Shown one piece after another: positions 10,694-23,086 of a DNA stretch of 64,000 nt (the first letter of the stretch is position 1; every line of letters begins with the position of its first letter). Source of the DNA: Diabrotica undecimpunctata (taxonomy: Eukaryota > Arthropoda > Insecta > Coleoptera > Chrysomelidae). The stretch lies in assembly GCF_040954645.1 (NCBI RefSeq), contig NC_092805.1:71471186-71535185 (forward strand), in the 5' to 3' direction. The translations under genes were made by a program, and so were the position numbers. The notes under the pieces are model-generated. The model searched no databases. It saw nothing but the letters and a program-made list of their open reading frames with translations, and had not been told where the DNA came from.

Positions 10694-11728
10694 AACTCTT
10701 AAATATTGGGGAAATCTGCAAGAAAGACTCTAATGAGTTTCAATTGTTTCGCCGAACGTTTTCGCCAAAGAGAATTAATTTGGCTTCTTCAGGGCTGAAA
10801 GAGAATAAATTATAATTAGCTACCATATATTATCTAATATTATCTATTAAAAACATTATTGATCTTACCGTAACTTAGAATTGTAGAGTTAGAATGTTAA
10901 AAAACTTAGCTAGTAACAACATAGTGGTGTTTTTTGTTACTATGTGCAAAAAAAAGTTTTTTTTAACGTTGGAAATGTACGGTAGCTTTGAACTTAGAAC
11001 GCAAAGGCTTACCCAAGGTTAATCGAAAAACCCAATGTAACTACATTTAAAAGGAGGTAATTCGTTGAATTGTCGACAATAACTAAATTTTTGACTGTTT
11101 TAATTAAATGTTTAAATGTTTAAAAAGAAAGTTTAAATGTGAGGTTCTGTTTTACCAGAACGCATGTGCTGACAATTCAAGTAGTTCTTTTAAATCTTTA
11201 TGTCGTTAAGGTTCATTGGTAAAACCGAATGAAGTTAAATCCCAGTATAGGGAAATATTATTTTAGATTTTCTTTTTTAATTATATTATATTGTTCATGT
11301 ATTATTATAATAATATCTTATTGAGATGTGTCTAAGAAAAGCAAGGGAACGTTATATTTTTTAGTTAATGAAAATTAATTATTAAAGTAGGTTAGTTGTT
11401 AATGGATATATCAGTCAAGTTAGTTATCTGTGATGTTGTATTGTTCTTGGTATCTGATTTAAGTAAGAAGTGGTATTTCAAAAATGTGACGTAAGAATTT
11501 AAATAGTCGACGTTTATTGTCAATTTAGATTATACGCCATTGAATTAATTTGACATTATGGCTACTTAAGTAAAGAACAAAATTTAAATAGTCGTTGTAA
11601 AGAGTATAATAATAATTATGTGACCTATTTGATTTAAAATGGATTCAGGATTTTTTTATACTTTGGCAACTATGTCAACTTCGATCTCTGACGTAGATAA
11701 TGACGTGCAACGGTTTGTAAATTAGATG

Positions 11729-11731
<3 letters not shown>
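10691..11731. mobile_element. (TA)n-bounded segment of unknown type with a hammerhead motif
   Basis: Roughly 1 kb of AT-rich sequence between two TA arrays, with no ORF of note. The first 110 bp contains a well-formed hammerhead on the minus strand (10749-10797). The rest resembles nothing recognised here. By position and ribozyme it may be a non-coding flank (pseudo-LTR) of another PLE, but no reverse transcriptase remnant is present. Confidence 0.4.
10749..10797 (-). ncRNA. Hammerhead ribozyme motif
   Basis: Minus strand: CUGAAGA (complement of 10786-10792) fits CUGANGA. Stem II GCCAAA/UUUGGC is six perfect pairs. GAA is followed by the self-complementary helix III AACGUU and C17 (complement of 10754-10763). 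Helix I is only three pairs, GCC/GGC. All core bases are intact. Confidence 0.75.

Positions 11732-11769
<38 letters not shown>
11732..11769. repeat. (TA)n microsatellite
   Basis: TA array; its final TA serves as the target site duplication of the following MITE. Confidence 0.95.
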
Positions 11770-11772
<3 letters not shown>

Positions 11773-12474
11773 TAGACTCCCTCTATAACGAGAACTGAAA
11801 TGACAGACTAATTACCTCGTTATAAGCCGATCTCGTTATATCAAACAATCATAATACTGTGCATACATATGAATCTGTAGTTTTCTAAACCATTAACTTC
11901 CTATAGTGAAGCCATTCGGAGCAATATAAGATGCTAATAAATATTGTTTGAATGGCGTTTTTGAAAAAGAGTTTTTACTTTTATTGTCAATGAAATATAT
12001 TAAAACATAAAAGAGTTGTTTACTTTTATTATCAATGATATACGTTAAAACAAAAAAGCTGTACTTATATTTTTTTCCAACTACATAATGTATAAATCGT
12101 ATTTTCAAGGATAACATAAACTATTGCTTCTGCAATTTTAAGAACTCTGTTATTTTTAACTGCTTTAAATGGTCCAATATCATTCTATCATATATTTTCT
12201 AAAGATGTGAAACAGTTGTATTTATTCATTGTAAAGAAGTTTATTGCGGGCTGCAGTTAAGTTGATTGAGGGGCTGTTTGAAAAGGTATTTATTTATAGC
12301 CACGACCGGACTAAAAACGTAAAAAACACGTTTTTGGATCTTATTTTCTCTCGTTATAACCAAATTTGCCTCGCTATAGACGGTTATAGTTCAATAGAAA
12401 TTTCACGGGACATCTAATGTATCTCGTTATAAGCGAAACCTCGTAATAACCGTGTTCTTTATAGAGGGAGTACA

Positions 12475-12477
<3 letters not shown>
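11770..12477. mobile_element. pogo/Tigger-like non-autonomous DNA element (MITE)
   Basis: The ends are inverted: CAGTAGACTCCCTCTATAA at 11770, and on the other strand from 12477 CAGTGTACTCCCTCTATAA. TA flanks both ends (11768-11769, 12478-12479), the duplication expected for the Tc1/mariner-pogo superfamily. Subterminal CTCGTTATA motifs recur near both ends, which is usual for pogo-type TIR regions. The 708-bp interior has no transposase. It includes a short direct repeat around 11960-12065. Confidence 0.8.

Positions 12478-12558
<81 letters not shown>
12478..12558. repeat. (TA)n microsatellite (target of gypsy copy A)
   Basis: TA array directly abutting the 3' LTR of gypsy copy A; it resumes beyond the other LTR at 20959. 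Confidence 0.95.
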
Positions 12559-12562
<4 letters not shown>

Positions 12563-13915
12563 ATGATGTGTTTTTTTTGTTTGAATGATGAGCAATGAGT
12601 ATTTTTAATAATATAATATATAGGGTTTTTATCGCGGTTCTCAAAGAATTAGCTTGTAAGTACTTTTTTAAATTATCTTTATTATAACTATTATGAAACA
12701 CACATATATATCTAACCTAGTCAATGTAAATTTAAAATAAACTATCTTTAAACTGATATTCTTATAAAACTAATTAAATTCTATAGACAATCTAAAATTT
12801 AAACAAACTATCTTCAAAATTGAAATTGTTATGACACTAACTAAATTATATTAACAAAATTTTGTACCTTTCTTTCACTGAATGCCTAAATGAACTATTT
12901 TCCACTAAGTATATAGATTCTAATCACCACTGAATGTCTTCTTACTTCAGTTATCCTTCTTTTTGTGAAATTACTTTTTTCAATTATCAGCTTCTACCAA
13001 TTTAAGATATAGTTTTCTTCACCAGCATCTATACACCACCAGCAAACACCATTTATATTTATTCTTCTTTTCAATATACCAATATCCAATTATTATAAGT
13101 TGATTTATACTAATCTCCAACCACAATATAATTTAATTTCTTCCAATATACTTTTATAATCTTCAATAATTATTTGTGTATAATTATAAATGTGCATTAA
13201 TTATATGCATAATTTTTAATCTTCATTTAACTCACTATATTAAACAATTTGACTATTTGTACTTGATTCACTGACTCTAACTAACTTTCATAATAAACTG
13301 CTTGACTTCTGACTAAAAACTTCTAAAAACTGCTAAAAACTGCCATAAACTGCCATCTTGAATCCAAATCACGGGTATTTATATCTTTTGGACATTCTAG
13401 AACCATCTCGTAAGAGATCATGTTCCAATTTGTTCTATTTCATACTTGTATGAATTTTCTGGAACAAACCATTTCGCAAACATGGCCATCTCCGGAGATC
13501 CAGAGAATTCCATTCTTTTCTATTAATAATTTTGTTTACATTTAGGCTTTTCAGATCAGAATATATAATTAAATTAGTAACTTAACATTCTAATTTAATA
13601 AAATACACATTTCAAACAATATATTATTATAACCCACTTTATATTCGTAAATATTTTTAAACGTCACTTCAGAGTATAAATATCTGTCAATCTCCGAGAG
13701 TATTTTTGGTTGCCTAAGCACATGGCTCACTTATATATATTTACAATATTAAAATACAACTTTTTACAATTATTATGCTAATTTATTAAAAATGCCCTCA
13801 CATAAATATATTTTTATTAAATTCTCTAGTATATAACTTATTTAAAACAACCAAATATCTAATATTATGTAGTATATAACTTATAAATTATTTTCTATAA
13901 ACCCTAATCGTCACA
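12559..13915 (-). repeat. 3' LTR of gypsy copy A (1357 bp)
   Basis: In element sense it starts TGTGACGATT and ends CATCATAACA. It matches 19592-20958 except that it has two rather than three AAACTGCCAT units. It contains the 12-base palindrome ATCTCCGGAGAT found in all LTRs of the family. Confidence 0.93.
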
Positions 13916-14498
13916 ATACCCCAAAAATAATATTTAAAATAAATAATTTACTTATTATTTTTTTAAATATTAATTTTCTCATACCTTATTAAATTTAATA
14001 AATCAAAATTTTTTTTTATTTAAAATGTGTTAAATACATCCCTGTTCGCTGTCTATGTCAAAACAGAGAACAACGGAGCACAGTTCGGCTATTCTATGGT
14101 CAAACTGTCATGTCAAATGGAGCAATGGATGCAATATCAGAGAATAAAATATAACCTTAATTAAAAATATAATCGATATGGTGTTCTGTTTATTTATAGA
14201 CAAAATCTAGGAATTATTTCCATTCAAAATAACTTTCATCAATATAAATTGGTAAGTTTTTCCACTTTATTGTATTAGAAAAACATTTTTATAGCAATTA
14301 TAGTATCTAACCCCAAATTATGATTTTTAGGGTACAAATTAATTTCCATATATACAAAATTCAACAAGTATGATGTCAAATTGATTCAAAATAATGAAAT
14401 CTACCATCTACCATTTAACAAATCAAGTCTATTGAATAAAATGGATATATCAGTAAGTTATTAGTGTTATTATATTTGTGTTAAAGGTATAGAAATCA
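13916..14498 (-). other. 3' non-coding region of gypsy copy A
   Basis: Between the pol stop and the 3' LTR there is no ORF of note and no env-like gene. The sequence just before the LTR in sense reads TTTTTGGGGTAT, the likely polypurine-tract position, although it is mostly T then G. Confidence 0.6.
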
Positions 14499-17400
14499 TT
14501 ATTCAATCTCTTCATGATATTGAAAAATGTCGTTGATATGAAATATGCCTCTTAGTCTGTTCTCTGCATCTATTAACACATAACTATTTAGTCCATTCTG
14601 ATTTTCAATTGTATATGGACCTTCAAACATTGGTTGTAATTTCTTACAACGGTTTTCTTTAACATTACTTTTTCTAAGTGAACGAATTAACACTAGGTCT
14701 CCTTTTTTAAATGTGATTGGTTTTTTTATATTTCGATTTTGTCTTCTGATATATTTTTCAGCTTTCCTCCTAATTCGGTTATTCACTTTCTGCATTACTT
14801 GTTCTAACATATCCTGATTATATTCACTAATCCACTTTCTGTTTCCTATATGGCCAAACATTAAATATTCTGGTACTTCCTCTGTATTCAAATTATGTGT
14901 ATTATTTAAAAAATACTCTACTTGTGGTATATGTTGCTGCCAAGTTTCGTGTTGATTTTGGCACAGTATCCTTAAATATTTTATAACTTCTTTAATATAT
15001 CTTTCTGCAGGATTTGCCTGAGGATGTCTGATACTTGTAAAATGAATGTTGATTCCCTTTTTCTCACAAAATGTCCGAAATTTTTGGTTGTTAAAATATG
15101 TAGCATTATCTATTATGCAATTTCTAAATGGTCCTATTTCTTCGAAAAATTGATTAATATATAATTTTAATGTTTTAACATTTGTTCTAGAGCAGGGATA
15201 TAGTTTAATAAATTTTGTATATAAATCAACTATCACTAGTATATGCTTTTTTTCTGTTGGACTGAGAACTAAATTTGAAATAAAATCCATGGAAACTGTA
15301 TTTAGTTTTTCATATACAACATTAGATTTATATGTGTTCTGGTTTTTGAAATTCTTTTCTTTGTTTAGTTGACATATTGGGCATTGGGTAGTAATTTCCT
15401 TTGCTATACTTATGTCATTCTTTGCAAAATAATTGTCCCTAAATAGCATCCATAGCTTTCTTGAACCAATATGCATATAATCGTTATGTAAATTTTTCAA
15501 TATTTTCTTTGCTAAAGTTCTAGTTATTACATATACTTCTATGCCATTTATTATTTTATAATATACTCCATCTTTCCTAAGGACTTTTTGTTTTTCACTC
15601 AAATTGATCTGATCTCTTATAATTTCTTCTCTAGAATATAATCCAGTACTGTCTACTAATTGATTTAATCCAATTTTTATTGTTCGCTGCCCTTTTTGTG
15701 ATGTATTTTCTAACCTTGATAAAGCATCTGCCACTATATTGGATTTTCCAGAAATGTATTTGATTTCAAATGAGTATTCACTCAATATTAGACTCCACCT
15801 ATGTATTCTACTGTTTCCATATTTGTTATTTAATATAGACGTTAAAGCTTGGTGATCTGTTTCTATTGTAAATTCATTACCCAACAAATAAAATCTTAAT
15901 TTTGTGACACAGTGTATTATACTTGCTAGTTCTAATTCTGAAACTGAGTAACCCTTTTCATGTGGCTTTGTGATTCTTGAAATGAATTGTATTGGGTATT
16001 CGACCCCATCATGTATTTGTAATAATACCCCTGATAATCTCTCTATTGATGCATCTGTTCTTAATATGAATGGCTGTGTGTAGTCAGGATAGTATATTTT
16101 CAAATTTGACAGAAAAATGTTTTTAATCTCTTGGAATGCTAGTTCTCTTCTCTGATCACATCTCCATTTTACACCTTTTTTCAGTAGTTCAAGTAATGGA
16201 ATTTCTTTTATACTTAGATCTGGTATCATCCTTTTATAATAATTAATTATTCCAATAAATCCTCTTAAAGTTCTTAAATTGTGTGGTGTTTTATATTCCT
16301 GAATGACTTGTGTCCGTTCTGGATCCATTTCGATTCCCTTAGTGTTAAGTTTATAACCTAGATATATGACTTCTTTTTGAAAAAATGTACATTTTTCTTG
16401 ATTTATTTTTAGTCCAACTTTGTCTAATCTATTTATTATAATTTTTAGGTGTTTCTCATGATCTTCAGCCGTTTTAGAAAAAATTAATATATCATCAATG
16501 TAGTGAATTACAAAATGTTCATATTGATCCAAAATATCATGAAGACATCTACATAGAGCACTGCAAGATGATTGAAGTCCAAATGGTACTACTTTGAATT
16601 GATATACTACTCCATCTATCTGAAATCCTGTATACTGTCTACTTTTTCTTTCTAGAGGTATTAACCAGAAACTATGCTGTAAATCGATTTTAGTGAAAAA
16701 TGACATTCCTGTAATTCTTCCTAATATTCCATCTATACTCATTGGTGCTTCAAATTGCTTTTCAGTAATCTTGTTAATATTCCTTGCATCCAAACATAAC
16801 CTGATTTCACCTGATCTTTTTCGTACTACTACTATGGGGTTAATAAAATGTGTGTCTGCCTTCTCAATGATCCCATCTTCTAACATATTATTAATTGTTT
16901 TGTTTACTTCTTCTCTGTATTTATATGGTATTGGGTATGATTTTGTTTTAAAATCTTTTTCTTCTTTAACTTTTATACTATGGATATAATTTTGTGCAAT
17001 TCTATTTTCTTTATTGACAAGTCCCTTGTGTTGCTGCAATATGGAAATGACTATTGATTTATATTCTTCAGGGCAATTTAAAACTTTCATCATATCTTCT
17101 TCTTTACAAATCACATTATTCTTCAATATGTACTCATTATTCCTTGCTTCCAATTTTACGCACTCCGCCTCGTAGGCATCCATCTGCTTAAAATTTCCAT
17201 TCCTTAAATATTCACTACAATAATTATTCTTTACATTCTTTTGGGACATTTCCCTATCATCAAAATACATTTCTTCTTCATAAACATCATTATTTTCTTT
17301 TAATAATATCCTATCAACTCTTATTCCTTCTTCCACCTCATCTTTCTGCATAAATTTAATTATTTGCCCTTCCAAAGTTACCATTTTTTCTTCAAAATCT

Positions 17401-17813
17401 ATCTTTACTTTCTTCTTTTCCAATTCATCATTTCCCATTAATATATCAACACATAAATCCTTGACAATAAATCCTTGCATATTAATTTCTTTATTAAGAA
17501 TATTAATTTTAAAATTGGCTAGTTTATCAATTTCACCCAACTTCTTATTATTTGCACCAATAATTTTAATTTTTGGAATCTTTATTATATCTGATAGTTT
17601 TAATGTATTAAAAATAAAATTCTCCGAGACTAAAGTACTTTCTGAACCAGTATCTATCATAATTTTAATCATTTTATTTTTGGCCAAAGCATTTATATAA
17701 ATTAAATTAATAGATTCAATAATTTTATCTTCATCTAAAGAAATAAATTCAGAAGGTTTTTCATAATAGCAATGGCCTAACTTGTAATTCAGAAAGTTTA
17801 CTGCACAAAATTT
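14499..17813 (-). CDS. pol: Pol polyprotein of gypsy copy A (protease-RT-RNase H-integrase)
   Basis: Open for about 1100 codons. It is expressed by a -1 frameshift from gag at heptamer 17807-17813; no ATG is needed, and an in-frame TTG at 17687 is not a convincing start. Order: aspartic protease IDTGSES; RT with PFGLQSSCSALC and YIDD; RNase H with RTDASIERLSG and ETDHQALTS; integrase zinc region ending CPICQ; the D, D, E catalytic residues (SMDF, IIDNATYF, NPAERYIKE) and a GPY/F-type module (FEGPYTIE). It has no stop or frameshift. Relative to copy B there is only scattered substitution, e.g. Trp to Cys in KWRxDQRR. It is therefore likely functional or only recently silent. Confidence 0.93.
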   Translation of the reverse strand, partial: KFCAVNFLNYKLGHCYYEKPSEFISLDEDKIIESINLIYINALAKNKMIKIMIDTGSESTLVSENFIFNTLKLSDIIKIPKIKIIGANNKKLGEIDKLANFKINILNKEINMQGFIVKDLCVDILMGNDELEKKKVKIDFEEKMVTLEGQIIKFMQKDEVEEGIRVDRILLKENNDVYEEEMYFDDREMSQKNVKNNYCSEYLRNGNFKQMDAYEAECVKLEARNNEYILKNNVICKEEDMMKVLNCPEEYKSIVISILQQHKGLVNKENRIAQNYIHSIKVKEEKDFKTKSYPIPYKYREEVNKTINNMLEDGIIEKADTHFINPIVVVRKRSGEIRLCLDARNINKITEKQFEAPMSIDGILGRITGMSFFTKIDLQHSFWLIPLERKSRQYTGFQIDGVVYQFKVVPFGLQSSCSALCRCLHDILDQYEHFVIHYIDDILIFSKTAEDHEKHLKIIINRLDKVGLKINQEKCTFFQKEVIYLGYKLNTKGIEMDPERTQVIQEYKTPHNLRTLRGFIGIINYYKRMIPDLSIKEIPLLELLKKGVKWRCDQRRELAFQEIKNIFLSNLKIYYPDYTQPFILRTDASIERLSGVLLQIHDGVEYPIQFISRITKPHEKGYSVSELELASIIHCVTKLRFYLLGNEFTIETDHQALTSILNNKYGNSRIHRWSLILSEYSFEIKYISGKSNIVADALSRLENTSQKGQRTIKIGLNQLVDSTGLYSREEIIRDQINLSEKQKVLRKDGVYYKIINGIEVYVITRTLAKKILKNLHNDYMHIGSRKLWMLFRDNYFAKNDISIAKEITTQCPICQLNKEKNFKNQNTYKSNVVYEKLNTVSMDFISNLVLSPTEKKHILVIVDLYTKFIKLYPCSRTNVKTLKLYINQFFEEIGPFRNCIIDNATYFNNQKFRTFCEKKGINIHFTSIRHPQANPAERYIKEVIKYLRILCQNQHETWQQHIPQVEYFLNNTHNLNTEEVPEYLMFGHIGNRKWISEYNQDMLEQVMQKVNNRIRRKAEKYIRRQNRNIKKPITFKKGDLVLIRSLRKSNVKENRCKKLQPMFEGPYTIENQNGLNSYVLIDAENRLRGIFHINDIFQYHEEIE

Positions 17814-19447
17814 TGATTATTAGAATTGTCAGATTGTATCCGACCACTTGGATCTGATGTCCTATGTCTTTCCCTACTATGACTTCTACTCACATTTTCC
17901 TGCCTTGTACTACTTCGTTCCCTGTCTTCGCAGCTTCTATTCCTTCGAACACAATTTACCTGTCTGTTATAGTTAGGTCGCTCTGTATTTCTTCTATTAT
18001 TAAAATCTTGTCTATTATTATTAGTACTGTTATTAAAATGTTGTCTATTATAATTAGTATTATTATTAAAATTTTGTCTATTATAACTAGTATTATTATT
18101 AAAGTTCTGTCTATTTGGATTAGTGTTAGTATTATTAAAATTTTGTAAATTATCACCATACCTAGTATTATTGTTATATGATTGTCTATATTGTTGATTA
18201 TCATTTTTATTATATTGAAAAGTATTGTTGTTTTTTCTGTTGTTATTATTACTTGTCATATTGCCTCTTTGTATTCTTTGAATAAAATTAATAAAACTAT
18301 CTATTGTTTGAATATTTTGTACAGTTACGGTTTGCACAACATCAGCATCAAAATGTCTAGATACATTTAAGACTGTTTCATCCTCTCTAAGTGGTGGTTC
18401 TAAATATTTTGCAACTGTTATCAATTTCAATGCATAATCTACCATATTTGATTTTAAATTTTGATTATACTTTCCAAAATATAGAATTTCTCTAAACTTG
18501 GCTTGCTCTAGTTCACCCCAATAATAATTTAAAAATTTATTTTCAAATGTTTGAAAATTATCTAAATCATTCTCAATACTAGCAAACCAAGTTGCTGCAT
18601 TGTCATTTAATGTCACTCTAATATAATCTTTAATATCATTAATATTATTCACTAATCTTAATTTATGTTTTAAACTATTTATGTATACTCTAGGATGCAA
18701 ATTTTTTATATTACCAGAGAATTTAATCCCAGTCTCATTTGTTAAATTTAAGTAAGGTCTCCCTATGTCTCTCATTTGTGAAATATCATCTATTCTCTGT
18801 TCCACATTTCTTATTTGATTACAATTTATTTGGATATTTTGTTGTATATCGTCTAATTTTTCTTCTGTGTTTCTCCTGTCTTCGTTAATTTTTACTTCTA
18901 AGTTACATTTCTGTAACTCTATTTTCTGTTCTATATCTATCTTATTATCTTGAATAATCCTCTTTACTTCTGTCCTCTCATTGTCTATCCTTTTCTTGTA
19001 GTCATTCCGTATACTTTTTATTTCATTTGCTACTTTTTTCTCTGCAGCTTCAAGTTTTTTATCCATTTGTTTTACAATTTTATTATTATTATCTTCTATT
19101 TTCTTTTCTAATTTTCTATAATTCTCTTCCAATTTCTGTTCCAATTTTTTTATGTCTTCTTTGATTTCTTTTGAATTCTCTTCCATTTTTTTCGTATTCT
19201 CTTCCATTTTCTGTTCCATTTTTTTCATGTCTTCTTTGATTTCTTTTGAATTCTCTTCCATTGTCTTGTTCATCTGCATCATTAATGACATCAAAGCTGC
19301 CATATTGACATTTTCCTCTCTTTCTGGATTCATTTCTGCAGTATCTTGTGGAACTTGAACTAAACTCTCCTCTTGTATAGGTTGTGTTTCTACTTCCACA
19401 TCTTCTTCATTCTTTTTGCTTCTTGTACCTTTCTTTCCTTGAGACAT
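17798..19447 (-). CDS. gag: Gag of gypsy copy A
   Basis: 549 residues, starting at the ATG shortly after the primer site. The N-terminal third (about residues 45-220) is a strong coiled coil with repeated EENSKEIKEDMKKMEQK units. The middle (~230-400) is the capsid-like retrotransposon Gag region (TWFASIENDLDNF, FLNYYWGELEQAKF). The C-terminus is unusual. It has tandem 11-residue Asn-rich repeats (YNRQNFNNNTS type, about 420-490), then an Arg/Ser tail. No CCHC zinc knuckle is visible, so the basic Arg/Asn tail presumably binds RNA (inference). The stop at 17798 lies six bases past the slippery heptamer. Confidence 0.9.
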   Translation of the reverse strand: MSQGKKGTRSKKNEEDVEVETQPIQEESLVQVPQDTAEMNPEREENVNMAALMSLMMQMNKTMEENSKEIKEDMKKMEQKMEENTKKMEENSKEIKEDIKKLEQKLEENYRKLEKKIEDNNNKIVKQMDKKLEAAEKKVANEIKSIRNDYKKRIDNERTEVKRIIQDNKIDIEQKIELQKCNLEVKINEDRRNTEEKLDDIQQNIQINCNQIRNVEQRIDDISQMRDIGRPYLNLTNETGIKFSGNIKNLHPRVYINSLKHKLRLVNNINDIKDYIRVTLNDNAATWFASIENDLDNFQTFENKFLNYYWGELEQAKFREILYFGKYNQNLKSNMVDYALKLITVAKYLEPPLREDETVLNVSRHFDADVVQTVTVQNIQTIDSFINFIQRIQRGNMTSNNNNRKNNNTFQYNKNDNQQYRQSYNNNTRYGDNLQNFNNTNTNPNRQNFNNNTSYNRQNFNNNTNYNRQHFNNSTNNNRQDFNNRRNTERPNYNRQVNCVRRNRSCEDRERSSTRQENVSRSHSRERHRTSDPSGRIQSDNSNNQNFVQ

Positions 19448-19568
19448 TTTGAGACTTTACTTGTTCAAATATAATTAAAAATAAAATCTATAATTTTTTC
19501 TTTCTACTGATAATTAATTTACTTATATGAGAGCACTTATCTTCCCAAACTAATTCTTTTAAATAGAG

Positions 19569-19588
19569 AGCCACCGCGTTGGGTGCCA
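19569..19588 (-). promoter_or_regulatory. Primer binding site of copy A (mutated tRNA-Lys site)
   Basis: Three bases inside the 5' LTR, in sense, it reads TGGCACCCAACGCGGTGGCT. Compared with copy B it has two substitutions and one inserted T, which would weaken pairing to tRNA-Lys even though both ORFs are intact. Confidence 0.75.
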
Positions 19589-19591
19589 AAT

Positions 19592-21081
<1,490 letters not shown>

Positions 21082-21202
21082 GACGATTGGGGTTTATAGA
21101 AAATAATTTATAAGTTATATACTACATAATATTAGATATAAAAAAGTATTTGATTATTTTAAATAAGTTATATACTAGAGAAATTTATAAAAATATATTT
21201 AT

Positions 21203-21624
21203 TCTCTACGGAATGGAAGCATGGACACTGACTGTTGCATCTATGAATCGGCTCGAAGCTTTCGAAATGTGGTGTTATAGGCGCATCTTACGTATATCCT
21301 GGGTTGACAGAGTTACTAATGTGGAGGTCCTGCGTAGAATGGGGAAAGAATGTGAAATTCTCATGACCGTTAAAACTAAAAAGTTGGAATATCTAGGTCA
21401 TGTAATGAGAAACCAAGAACGTTACGGCCTTCTCCAGCTGATTCTCCAAGGGAAAGTAAATGGTAAGAGAGGACCGGGAAGAAGACGCATTTCCTGGCTT
21501 CAAAATTTGCGAAAGTGGTATAACACGACTACCACTGAACTGTTCCGCGCTGCAATAAGCAAAGTGAAGATAGCCGTGATGATCGCCAACGTCCGGAACG
21601 GATAGGCACTTTAAGAAGAAGATG
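21203..21624 (+). pseudogene. 5'-truncated RTE-type LINE fragment inserted in the LTR
   Basis: The insert reads in one open frame as the C-terminus of an insect LINE reverse transcriptase: YGMEAWTL, then CYRRILRISWVDRVTN, then EVLRRMGKE, then LGHVMRNQERY, then GKRGPGRRRISWLQNLRKW, then LFRAA, ending MIANVRNG at 21605. It terminates in AAGAAGAAGAT, the short-repeat tail typical of RTE elements, with no poly(A). It lies in U3, upstream of the TATA box, and is absent from the 3' LTR, so it arrived after copy B integrated. A 2-3 bp AT overlap at the junction is too short to call a target duplication. Confidence 0.85.
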
Positions 21625-22040
21625 TGAGGGCATTTTTAATAAATTAGCATATGATAATTGTAAGAAGTTGTATTTTAATATTGTAAATAGATTTAAGTGA
21701 GCCATGTGCCTAGGCAACCAAAAATACTCTCGAAATTTGACAGATATTTATACTCTGAAGTGACGTTTAAGAATATTTACGAATATAAAGTGGGTTATAA
21801 TAATATATTGTTTGAAATGTGTATTTTATTAAATTAGAATGTTAAGTTACTAATTTAATTATATATTCTGATCTGAAAAGCCTAAATGTAAACAAAATTA
21901 TTAATAGAAAAGAATGGAATTCTCTGGATCTCCGGAGATGGCCATGTTTGCGAAATGGTTTGTTCCAGAAAATTCAGACAAGTATTAAATAGAACAAATT
22001 GGAACATGATATCTTACGAGATGGTTCTAGAAATCCAAAA

Positions 22041-22080
22041 ATATATAAATACCCGTGATTTGGATTCAAGAGGGCAGTTT
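22041..22080 (+). promoter_or_regulatory. Putative LTR core promoter (TATA box and initiator)
   Basis: ATATATAAAT (22041-22050) is followed about 30 bases on by GCAGTT (~22074), similar to the arthropod TCAGT initiator. The arrangement is kept in all LTR copies here. The start site is inferred, not shown. Confidence 0.5.
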
Positions 22081-22946
22081 TTGAAAGTTTTTAGTCAGAA
22101 AAGTTTTAGATAGTGCAGTCAGAAGAGTTTTTTAGAAGTTTTTGAGTTTTTTAGTCTGAAGTCAGGCAGTTTTTGAAGTTTTTAGTCAGAAGTCAAGCAG
22201 TTTATTATGAAAGTTAGTTGGAGTCAGTGAATCAAGTACAAATAGTCAAAATGTTTAATATAGTGAATTAAATGAAGATTAAAAATTATGCATATAATTT
22301 AATGCACATTTATAATTATACACAAATAATTATTGAAGATAAAAAAAGGTATATTGGAAGAAATTAAATTATATTATGGTTGGAGATTAGTATAAATCAA
22401 CTTATAATAATTGGATATTGGTATATTGAAAAGAAGAATAAATATAAATGCTGTTTGCTGGTTTGGTTGGTGGTGTATACATGCTGGTGAAGAAAACTAT
22501 ATCTTAAATTGGTAGAAGCTGATAATTGGAAAAAGAAATTTCACAAAAACAAGGATAACCGAAGTACGAAGACACTCAGTGGTGATTAGAATATATATAG
22601 TGGAAAACAGTTCATTTAGGCATTCAGTGAAAGAAAGGTACAAAATTTTGTTAATATAATTTAGTTAGTGTTATAACAATTTCAATTTTGAAGATAGTTT
22701 GTTTAAATTTAGATTGTCTATAGAATTTAATTAGTTTTGTATGAATATCAATTTAAAGATAGTTTATTTTAAATTTACATTGGCTAAGTTAGATATATAT
22801 GTGTGTTTCATAATAGTTATAATAAAGATAATTTAAAAAAGTACTTACAAGCTAATTCTTTGAGAACCGCGATAAAAACCCTATATATTATATTATTAAA
22901 AATACTCATTGCTCATCATTCAAACAAAAAATACATCATAACAATT

Positions 22947-22966
22947 TGGCGCCCAACGTGGGGCTC
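22947..22966 (+). promoter_or_regulatory. Primer binding site, tRNA-Lys(CUU) type
   Basis: TGGCGCCCAACGTGGGGCTC starts three bases after the LTR. By my recollection of the insect tRNA-Lys(CUU) 3' end (…CCACGTTGGGCGCCA), it is complementary over the whole site. Confidence 0.8.
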
Positions 22967-23086
22967 TCTATTTAAAAGAATTAGTTTGGGAAGATAAGTG
23001 CTCTCATATAATTAAATTAATTATCAGTAGAAAGAAAAAAGTATAGATTTTAATTTTAATTATATTTGAACAAGTAAAGTCTCAAA

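Noticed and set aside
16693..17700. ORFs antisense to gypsy gag and pol (also 17864-18370, 23176-23424, 24206-24679, 24843-25082, 25554-25850, 62821-63828)
   Set aside because: They repeat identically wherever pol or gag occurs and are shadows of AT-biased codons.
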